Source: Clostridiales bacterium (GTDB lineage: Bacteria > Bacillota > Desulfitobacteriia > Desulfitobacteriales > Desulfitobacteriaceae). Taken from it: DNA of 5,753 bases. Both the position numbers and the translations under genes were made by a program. Positions 1 through 4,898 of this stretch are shown piece after piece. The stretch lies in contig DAHVVW010000147.1 in assembly GCA_027357125.1 (NCBI GenBank), positions 1 through 5,753 of the forward strand, read 5' to 3'. Below the pieces are notes generated by a model, which did no database searches, was not told the origin of the DNA, and was given only the letters and a program-made list of their open reading frames with translations. Every line of letters begins with the position of its first letter. Within the stretch, counting starts at the first letter, position 1.

Positions 1-1
1 A

Positions 2-223
2 TTCCGCTTCTGGAGTGTTACAACTGATATTTTTATGGATGATTTCCCAATGGAAATATCCTGTATCTGCAACTTCCATCAGGACATGTGCAGCTTTACG
101 GTTTATTTTCCACTTCCATTCTTTGATAGAGTTATTGCTGCGTTGGATCCCAAGTTTGGCGACATATTTTACCAAACCCTTATGTGACAAGGCTTCAGAC
201 CACTCAACCTTGATATTGTAGTC
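2..223 (-). other. Anonymous open reading frame, partial, running off the left edge
   Basis: On the minus strand a frame stays open for 74 codons, from just after an in-frame TAG (224-226) to the window edge. It has no ATG near its 5' end. The possible starts are a TTG at 190-188 and an ATG at 79-77, and neither has an evident ribosome binding site. The conceptual product is hydrophilic and contains the stretches YVAKLGIQRSNNSIKEWKW and EVADTGYFHWEIIHKN. I do not recognise it. It passes straight through the inferred left end of the insertion sequence (149), so its first part would be element sequence and its remainder the flanking chromosome. That suits either a chance open frame or the remnant of a gene interrupted by the insertion. 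A 68-codon frame on the plus strand over the same bases looks less protein-like. Coding status is uncertain. Confidence 0.25.
149..196 (+). repeat. Left imperfect terminal inverted repeat (candidate)
   Basis: The outer 13-bp core (149-161) and the inner 8-bp block (188-195) both match the right end exactly in inverted orientation with the same spacing. The intervening bases match only partly. The core alone could arise by chance in a window this size. The pairing with a second block and the symmetric placement around the transposase gene make the call credible. Confidence 0.5.
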
Positions 224-227
224 CTAA
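214..227 (+). repeat. Direct repeat copy 1, TATTGTAGTCCTAA
   Basis: A perfect 14-bp copy recurs at 285-298, exactly 71 bp downstream. The first copy overlaps a possible -35 element (TTGATA, 210-215). Both copies lie between the inferred left end of the insertion sequence and the transposase start codon, a usual place for transposase-binding or autoregulatory sites. The function is inferred. Confidence 0.6.
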
Positions 228-255
228 ATATATTTATAAAAGCGTCTATTAATCC

Positions 256-284
256 TATGAATCAAACGCATTGTATGGTATACT
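256..284 (+). promoter_or_regulatory. Candidate extended -10 promoter of the transposase gene
   Basis: TGG followed by TATACT (TG at 276-277, hexamer 279-284) matches the extended -10 consensus with a single mismatch. The -35 position 17 bp upstream (TATGAA, 256-261) is poor, which an extended -10 can tolerate. Transcription would start near 291, about 30 bases before the preferred start codon. An alternative, more distal promoter is TTGATA (210-215) with TATAAA (235-240), but its 19-bp spacing is long. Confidence 0.4.
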
Positions 285-298
285 TATTGTAGTCCTAA
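285..298 (+). repeat. Direct repeat copy 2, TATTGTAGTCCTAA, at the predicted transposase transcription start
   Basis: This copy is identical to 214-227. It directly follows the TATACT -10 candidate (279-284), so a bound protein here would cover the transcription start. The two repeats are about seven helical turns apart (71 bp), which would allow looping or cooperative binding, though this is speculative. Confidence 0.6.
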
Positions 299-310
299 TA
301 CTTTCGAACT

Positions 311-316
311 GGAGGG
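311..316 (+). promoter_or_regulatory. Ribosome binding site deciding the transposase start
   Basis: GGAGGG lies 5 bases before the ATG at 322. The in-frame TTG at 271 would add 17 residues that fall within the promoter region and do not resemble the family's N-terminus, so 322 is preferred. Confidence 0.8.
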
Positions 317-321
317 CTACA

Positions 322-2076
322 ATGTTTCTCAAAAAAGTTACCATTAAGCAAGAAGGTAAAACCTACAATTACTATAAAATCGTCGCTTCTTACAGGGATA
401 AAGACGGAAAACCCAAGCACCGCCTCATCCAGAACCTTGGTGTCTTGTCTGAAACTGATGCCGAACGAATGAGGTTAATCCTTAAAGCTGGGCAGGATTC
501 AGAACTGGTTCTAGCCAAGACATCCGATATTGTAGTCACAAAGCATTGGCTGTTTTTACCCATCATTCTGTTGCATTCCCTTTGGGAAACCTTCCAGTTA
601 CAGCACTTTTTTTCAGATGGCCTATTAATAGAGGCTATGGTACTCAATCGCTGTATTGAGCCACTCAGTAAAATCCACGTCGTGGAATGGATGCAGAGTA
701 CCGTGCTGCCGGCAGTGCTTGGATCTCCCAGCTTACCGGATGATTACGCCGTATACCGGGAATTGGATTTCCTTAACAAACAGGAAAACGCTTTACAAAC
801 CCATCTTTATACTCAGCTTAAGAACCTTGATCCTAGTGTTGGCGAAGGATTTTTCTATGACATTACTTCAACGTACATGGAAGGCAGCCAATGCGTGATT
901 GCTAAACTAGGGTATTCCCGTGACCACCGACCCGACCTGGAGCAAATTGTCATTGCTCTTATGGTAACCCCACAGGGTTCGCCATTTTATTGGAAAGTGC
1001 TTGAAGGAAATACTCAGGACATCACCACCTTACCGGGTGTAGTTCACGATCTTAAACTGCGATTCGGTTTAAAAACGTGTCATCTTGTGTTTGATCGCGG
1101 GATGGTATCCGGTGATCATCTGGATTTACTGGAAGCACAGGGACTTACCTATCTGTCTGCTATGGATAAAGATGAAATGGCCTGCCATCCGTTATTTCAG
1201 AAGTTTGTTCCGGAGCCTGCCTCAAAAGAGGATTATGAGCAGATCCTAGCTCTTCATGAATTCGTGCCAACCGACGATAATCAGTTCTTTTATACCCGGG
1301 AAGGCCGGGTCGGAAAACGACGGTTCATCTTCTCATTTGATGTTACCCGGTTTTTTGAAGATATTGCTACACGAGAAAGACGGATCACGAAAACCATGGC
1401 TTGGATTGCCGAACAAAACGCCAAATTGGCTGTAGCTAAGAAATCTCGCCAGATGGAAGCTGTCGAGCGAGATGTGCAAAAAATAATCTCCAAACGAAAA
1501 CTCAAGTCATTGATGAAGGTAACTATTACGCCTATCGAGGTTAAAGTGCCTAAAAAAGACGGCTCGATACGAATAGCCCATTCTTTCCAGTTATCTGCGA
1601 TGATTGATAAGACTGGAGAAACGGAAATTAGACGATTAGATGGCATCACTTGTTTCATTACTAACGATGAGTCGATTCCACAAACTGAAATCATTCAGCG
1701 ATACAGAAATAAAAATAAAATAGAAGAGGCATTTCGGGAAATGAAGTCCCAATTGGCCTTAAGGCCGATTCATTTAACTCGTACCGAACGAGTCAAGGCC
1801 CATGTTAGTGTTTGTATCTTGGCCTACCTACTGGTAAATACGATGGAGATGATGCTTAAGAGGGCTGAACAGTCAATATCCCCCATAGATGTTTTGAAAC
1901 AAGTGCAAAGCTGCCAGTTAAATCAAGTAGGTATCAAAGGCTCACCCGGATATTCTCTTACAGTAACAGAAATGACTGAGGAACAAATACAATGGACAAA
2001 ACTCTTTGAATGTGAAACCTTATTGAAACCAAAAGCATTAAAACAGATAACAAAATCCTTGGAAAATGCGTTGTAG
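322..2076 (+). CDS. DDE transposase, IS1634-like (IS4 superfamily), apparently intact
   Basis: The product of 584 residues catalyses cut-and-paste type movement of the surrounding insertion sequence through an RNase H-fold active site. The N-terminus (MFLKKVTIKQEGKTYNYYKI, then SYRDKDGKPKHRLIQNLG, to about residue 40) is the basic DNA-binding-like start I associate with IS1634-family transposases. The catalytic residues are readable: D180 in FFYDITS, D258 in LVFDRG, and E468 in the signature Y461-x2-K464-x3-E468-x6-K475. That signature corresponds to the IS4 YREK motif with lysine in place of arginine. A helical insertion-like segment rich in K, R and E (about 345-395) lies between the second D and the E, as expected for IS4-type enzymes with a long spacer. 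There is no frameshift or internal stop, so the gene may be active. The start at 322 is supported by GGAGGG 5 bases upstream. The gene reads toward the transporter operon. Superfamily assignment is firm; the family name is from sequence resemblance. Confidence 0.9.
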   Translation: MFLKKVTIKQEGKTYNYYKIVASYRDKDGKPKHRLIQNLGVLSETDAERMRLILKAGQDSELVLAKTSDIVVTKHWLFLPIILLHSLWETFQLQHFFSDGLLIEAMVLNRCIEPLSKIHVVEWMQSTVLPAVLGSPSLPDDYAVYRELDFLNKQENALQTHLYTQLKNLDPSVGEGFFYDITSTYMEGSQCVIAKLGYSRDHRPDLEQIVIALMVTPQGSPFYWKVLEGNTQDITTLPGVVHDLKLRFGLKTCHLVFDRGMVSGDHLDLLEAQGLTYLSAMDKDEMACHPLFQKFVPEPASKEDYEQILALHEFVPTDDNQFFYTREGRVGKRRFIFSFDVTRFFEDIATRERRITKTMAWIAEQNAKLAVAKKSRQMEAVERDVQKIISKRKLKSLMKVTITPIEVKVPKKDGSIRIAHSFQLSAMIDKTGETEIRRLDGITCFITNDESIPQTEIIQRYRNKNKIEEAFREMKSQLALRPIHLTRTERVKAHVSVCILAYLLVNTMEMMLKRAEQSISPIDVLKQVQSCQLNQVGIKGSPGYSLTVTEMTEEQIQWTKLFECETLLKPKALKQITKSLENAL

Positions 2077-2096
2077 TGACAAAAATAGTATTGTCA
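2077..2096 (+). other. Short stem-loop just after the transposase stop
   Basis: TGACAA (2077-2082) and TTGTCA (2091-2096) can pair in a 6-bp stem with an 8-base loop. It is AT-rich and has no following T-tract, so it is a poor candidate for an efficient intrinsic terminator. It is the only hairpin I find between the transposase and the transporter operon apart from the palindrome at 2153. Confidence 0.3.
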
Positions 2097-2104
2097 TGTG
2101 CCTC

Positions 2105-2152
2105 AAAGCCTTGCTACGCCTGGTGCTGGAAATTTCTTACGCCAAACTTGGG
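2105..2152 (-). repeat. Right imperfect terminal inverted repeat (candidate)
   Basis: This is the inverted partner of the left repeat, with core 2140-2152 and inner block 2106-2113. It begins 28 bp after the transposase stop codon, which is typical of compact insertion sequences. The outer edge at 2152 is immediately followed by the perfect palindrome TTACAATATTGTAA. Confidence 0.5.
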
Positions 2153-2166
2153 TTACAATATTGTAA
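2153..2166 (+). promoter_or_regulatory. Perfect 14-bp palindrome, candidate operator upstream of the transporter operon
   Basis: TTACAATATTGTAA is its own reverse complement. It sits directly outside the inferred insertion sequence end and 20 bases before the binding-protein start codon. TACAAT within it (2154-2159) could serve as a -10 hexamer, but no good -35 is seen near 2131-2136 (AATTTC). A dimeric repressor site is the natural reading of such symmetry, yet the central AT step differs from the central CG usual for LacI-family operators. Its half (TATTGTA) also matches the first seven bases of the direct repeats at 214 and 285. Confidence 0.4.
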
Positions 2167-2170
2167 AAAT

Positions 2171-2177
2171 AGGGGGG
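2171..2177 (+). promoter_or_regulatory. Ribosome binding site deciding the binding-protein start
   Basis: AGGGGGG lies 9 bases before the ATG at 2187. It selects this start over upstream in-frame codons from 2076. The product from 2187 begins with a textbook lipoprotein signal peptide, which the longer versions would bury. Confidence 0.85.
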
Positions 2178-2186
2178 ATAGAAAAA

Positions 2187-3281
2187 ATGTTTCAAAAAGG
2201 AAGGAAAGTTCTTCCGTTATTACTGGCGATGTTATTGATTTTTTCTTTGGTCGTGACCGGTTGCGGCAGTCAGGCTGCGACAGAAAAGAAGCCAGCCGAC
2301 ACGGCTAAAGAGGGTCCGAAAAAGATTACGATCGGGCTCAGCAATGGGTATTTTGGCACAGATTTCCGGACTCAAATGCTAAAAGTCGCTGAACAGGTTT
2401 TTAATGAGTATAAAGACAGTGGAAAAATTGATAAGGAGTCTAAGCTGATTATTCAAAATGCCGGCGGTGATATCAACCAGCAAATCCAACAGTTCCGGAA
2501 TATGATCAACTCCGGCGTGAATGTCATCATGGTAAACGCTAACTCTGCCACCGGCTTAAACGGAGTAATTGATGAAGCGAAAAAGGCTGGGATTCCTGTT
2601 GTCTCCTTTGACCAAGCGGTCACGAACCCATATGCCATTAACATTACAGTAGACCACTATGAATGGGGCAAGCGCTATGCTGAGTGGATGGCTAGTACAC
2701 TGAAAGACCAAGGCAAGGTTGTGGAAGTTCACGGTCTTCCGGGGCATCCGGCTAGTGAGGATCGTAAGAAAGCCGTCGCAGACATTTTTTCCAAGAATTC
2801 TAACATTCAAGTCTTAAAAGTCGCAGATGGGTATTGGGACCAGGCACGGGCTCAACAAGTGATGACAGACCTGTTAGCAGCCTATCCGAACATTGATGGA
2901 GTTCTTTCTCAAGATGCTATGGCCCAAGGGGTATTACGGGCAATTGATACCTCTAATCGCTCTATTAAAGCGATGACCGGTGAAATGACCGTGGGTTACC
3001 TTAAAATGTGGAAAGCATACCTGCAAAAACATCCGGATTTTCAAGGATTCGCTCAAGCTAACCCCCCTGGAATCAGCGGTTCTGGCATGAGAGTTGCTGT
3101 CCGCTTAGCCCTTGGCAAAACACTGAAGCCTCTAAAAGACAATACATTCTACTATAATATCACAAAGACTGTGGATAACAAGACTATTGATGAAGTCTTA
3201 AAGAGCCTAGAAGGAAAGCCTGACACTTATTTTATGGATGAATGGCTTACGGATGTTCAAGCTGATGCGCTCTTTAATTAA
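2187..3281 (+). CDS. ABC transporter substrate-binding lipoprotein, ribose-binding-protein-like (CUT2 type)
   Basis: The product of 364 residues is an extracellular, membrane-anchored receptor that captures a solute for the importer encoded downstream. It opens with a positively charged MFQKGRK, a hydrophobic stretch and the lipobox VTGC, placing the lipid-modified cysteine at residue 26. A polar linker runs to about residue 45. The periplasmic-binding fold of the sugar-binding type (Peripla_BP_4-like) follows from about 46 to 330. Family landmarks include KITIGLSNGYFGTDFRTQML (β1 and first helix), QQIQQFRNMINSGVNVIMVN (about 98-117), KKAGIPVVSFDQA (about 132-144), PASEDRKKA with R193 where RbsB-type proteins bind the sugar, and GVLSQDAMAQGVLRAI (about 238-253). 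The substrate is not deducible; a pentose, hexose, polyol or autoinducer-like sugar is possible. The gene begins 34 bp after the inferred insertion sequence end, and a strong hairpin follows its stop codon. Confidence 0.92.
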   Translation: MFQKGRKVLPLLLAMLLIFSLVVTGCGSQAATEKKPADTAKEGPKKITIGLSNGYFGTDFRTQMLKVAEQVFNEYKDSGKIDKESKLIIQNAGGDINQQIQQFRNMINSGVNVIMVNANSATGLNGVIDEAKKAGIPVVSFDQAVTNPYAINITVDHYEWGKRYAEWMASTLKDQGKVVEVHGLPGHPASEDRKKAVADIFSKNSNIQVLKVADGYWDQARAQQVMTDLLAAYPNIDGVLSQDAMAQGVLRAIDTSNRSIKAMTGEMTVGYLKMWKAYLQKHPDFQGFAQANPPGISGSGMRVAVRLALGKTLKPLKDNTFYYNITKTVDNKTIDEVLKSLEGKPDTYFMDEWLTDVQADALFN

Positions 3282-3292
3282 GAACTGATTCA

Positions 3293-3329
3293 ACCCTATC
3301 CTCTTCTGCTGAGGAGAAGAGGATAGGGT
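3293..3329 (+). other. Strong intercistronic stem-loop without T-tract
   Basis: Bases 3293-3307 pair perfectly with 3315-3329, giving a 15-bp stem with a 7-base loop (GCTGAGG). It begins 12 bases after the binding-protein stop codon. The bases after it (CCATTCGG) contain no T-run, so it is not a standard intrinsic terminator. In importer operons such hairpins often protect the 3' end of the binding-protein message or attenuate read-through, giving more binding protein than ATPase and permease. The structure is directly visible; the role is inferred. Confidence 0.75.
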
Positions 3330-3364
3330 CCATTCGGATGAACAATGAAAGGATTTTGGACAGA

Positions 3365-3371
3365 AAGAAGG
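3365..3371 (+). promoter_or_regulatory. Ribosome binding site deciding the ATPase start
   Basis: AAGAAGG lies 9 bases before the ATG at 3381. The upstream in-frame ATG at 3345 has only a weak GGATG-like sequence before it and would add 12 residues not expected in the family, so 3381 is preferred. Confidence 0.65.
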
Positions 3372-3380
3372 TTCGCGAAG

Positions 3381-4877
3381 ATGTATGCCCTCGAAGCAAA
3401 AGGAATCAAAAAATCATTCGGTGGGGTTAAAGCATTGGTCAATGGTGAACTGCTCTGTCCCCAAGGCAAAGTATGCGGGCTCCTTGGTGCCAATGGTTCG
3501 GGTAAGACTACTCTGTCCAGAATTATAACCGGTTTCCATAGTATGGATGAGGGAGTTCTTAAAATTTATGGGCAATCAATAAGTTTTAAGACGCCGGCCG
3601 ACTCCCAAAAAGCGGGTATCGCAATGATCCATCAAAATTTAAGTTTAATACCGGAGCTGAAGGTGTGGGAAAATATTACTTTAGGCCGCGAGCCTCGGGG
3701 AAACGGCGGTTTTTTGGCCACAGAGGATGCGAAGGCGGTGGCCAAAGAACATTTGGCCAGATTGTACCCGGAATTGGATATTCATAAGAAAGTTTATGAA
3801 CTTGCCCCCTGGGAAAAACAAATTATTGAAATTGCCAAAGCACTGGCCCAAAAGCCTAAGCTTTTGATTTTGGATGAGCCGACCGCAGCTCTTGAAAACT
3901 CCCAAGTTGAAAGATTATTCAAGCTCTTGTTCGATTTGAAATCCCAAGGAGTGTCTATGATCTTTATCTCTCACCGGATGACAGAGGTGATGGAGCTCTG
4001 TGATTTCTTGGTAATATTGCGCAACGGAGAAACGGTAGGGACGGTGGATTTTTCCACAGATGGGAAAGACGAAAAGAAGATTGTTTCCCTAATTACCGGT
4101 ACAGAATTGCAAAAAAGTCAAAAGCAGAGGAGAGATATTTCCGACAACGAGATTTTTTTAGAAGTACAAGGAATGACAGTCGGACGGAAAATCATGGATG
4201 TTTCCTTTAAAGTGCGCAAGGGAGAAATAATAGGGTTTGGCGGGCTGCAAGGACATGGACAGGAAGAACTTTTGCTGGCTTTGGCAGGATATTTTCCTCT
4301 TAGCAACGGTCGCATTCTTTTACAGGGAAAAAGCAAAAGGTTCAAACACCCGGTGGATGCAATACATCAGGGAATCATGCTTGTTCCGGGTGATCGCCAC
4401 AAAGAGGGATTGTTTCTGACACATAGTATTTTGGCAAATTTTAATTACCCGAAATTTTCCTTGAAAAAGACAAAATGGCTGGTGCCGTTTCAACAATTGC
4501 AGGCTGAAACCTCGCAATCGGTGCAAGCTCTATCAATAAAAACCCATGATCTAGATACTGAAGTAAAAAATTTGAGCGGAGGAAATCAGCAGAAAGTTGT
4601 TCTCGGTAAGTGGCTGGCCCTAAAGCCTCAGGTGTTATTGTTAAGTGATCCGGCCAAAGGGGTAGACGTAGGGGCTAAAAAGGAGCTCTATGATGTCGTC
4701 TTAAAACTGGCTGATGAAGGAACCTTAGTTATTCTCTATGCCAGTGACAGCGAAGAATTAATCTCTTACTGTGACCGGGTTCTGATTATGTATGAGGGCC
4801 GGATTGTTGAAGAATTTCGCGATGGAGATATTATGGAGGAACGAATTATTGCTAGTTCTATCCGGGTTAAAATCTAA
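3381..4877 (+). CDS. ABC sugar importer ATPase with two fused nucleotide-binding domains, RbsA/MglA-like
   Basis: The product of 498 residues is the cytoplasmic energising subunit of a CUT2 importer; RbsA of Escherichia coli is of similar length (about 500). Domain 1 (about 1-240) has Walker A GANGSGKTT (36-44), Q-loop Q85, a degenerate signature LAPWEKQ (141-147), Walker B LLILDEP with catalytic E166, and switch histidine H198. Domain 2 (about 257-498) has a degenerate Walker A (GGLQGHGQEE, 287-296), an intact signature LSGGNQQK (398-405), and a Walker B altered to LLLSDPAKGVD (419-429), where relatives usually read LDEPTRGVD. In place of its switch histidine stands an ASDSEE stretch. ATP hydrolysis should therefore occur only at the site formed by Walker A and B of domain 1 and the signature of domain 2. 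It follows the binding-protein gene after 99 bp and precedes the permease by 21 bp. The substrate is unknown, so no gene symbol is given. Confidence 0.93.
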   Translation: MYALEAKGIKKSFGGVKALVNGELLCPQGKVCGLLGANGSGKTTLSRIITGFHSMDEGVLKIYGQSISFKTPADSQKAGIAMIHQNLSLIPELKVWENITLGREPRGNGGFLATEDAKAVAKEHLARLYPELDIHKKVYELAPWEKQIIEIAKALAQKPKLLILDEPTAALENSQVERLFKLLFDLKSQGVSMIFISHRMTEVMELCDFLVILRNGETVGTVDFSTDGKDEKKIVSLITGTELQKSQKQRRDISDNEIFLEVQGMTVGRKIMDVSFKVRKGEIIGFGGLQGHGQEELLLALAGYFPLSNGRILLQGKSKRFKHPVDAIHQGIMLVPGDRHKEGLFLTHSILANFNYPKFSLKKTKWLVPFQQLQAETSQSVQALSIKTHDLDTEVKNLSGGNQQKVVLGKWLALKPQVLLLSDPAKGVDVGAKKELYDVVLKLADEGTLVILYASDSEELISYCDRVLIMYEGRIVEEFRDGDIMEERIIASSIRVKI

Positions 4878-4878
4878 G

Positions 4879-4886
4879 AAGGGGGG
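4879..4886 (+). promoter_or_regulatory. Ribosome binding site of the permease gene
   Basis: AAGGGGGG lies immediately after the ATPase stop codon. The spacing to the ATG at 4899 is 12 bases, somewhat longer than usual, but no nearer ATG, GTG or TTG is in frame. Confidence 0.65.
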
Positions 4887-4898
4887 ACTGTCATCAAA

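Larger units (their letters stand above)
149..2152 (+). mobile_element. Putative complete insertion sequence, IS1634-like (IS4 superfamily)
   Basis: A single full-length DDE transposase is bracketed by matching inverted sequences. CCCAAGTTTGGCG at 149-161 is the exact reverse complement of 2140-2152, and a second block, CAAGGCTT at 188-195, matches 2106-2113 at the identical 26-bp spacing. By hand, about 31 of 48 positions agree in an ungapped alignment, and similarity stops abruptly outside 149 and 2152, as expected for element ends. The resulting length of 2004 bp is at the upper end of what I expect for this family. I see no target-site duplication next to these ends, although IS1634 relatives are known for unusually variable duplications. 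The ends are inferred. An alternative is that the TATTGTAGTCCTAA repeats mark the left end. Confidence 0.55.

Noticed and set aside
15..221. 68-codon plus-strand frame at the left edge
   Set aside because: It has no ribosome binding site and an unlikely composition, and overlaps the inferred insertion sequence end and the more protein-like minus-strand frame.
271..321. N-terminal extension of the transposase from a TTG at 271
   Set aside because: It lacks a ribosome binding site, overlaps the promoter-like TATACT and a direct repeat, and precedes a clear GGAGGG plus ATG at 322 that gives the family-like N-terminus.
528..537. Third partial copy (TATTGTAGTC) of the leader direct repeat
   Set aside because: Only 10 bp match. 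It lies inside the transposase coding sequence (codons for DIVVT) and can be explained by chance and coding constraint.
1290..1694. 134-codon minus-strand frame opposite the transposase
   Set aside because: It is antisense to a well-supported gene, has no ribosome binding site that I can see, and its product shows no recognisable motif; it is a shadow frame.
2066..2308. 80-codon plus-strand frame overlapping the transposase end and the binding-protein start
   Set aside because: It overlaps a lipoprotein gene with a strong ribosome binding site in another frame. Its apparent protein similarity to the left minus-strand frame (ALxxxxL and AKLGxQ) is fully explained by the inverted DNA repeats.
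3293..3329. Reading the hairpin as a rho-independent terminator ending the binding-protein transcript
   Set aside because: There is no T-run after the stem, and the ATPase and permease genes follow with no visible promoter of their own, so complete termination is unlikely.
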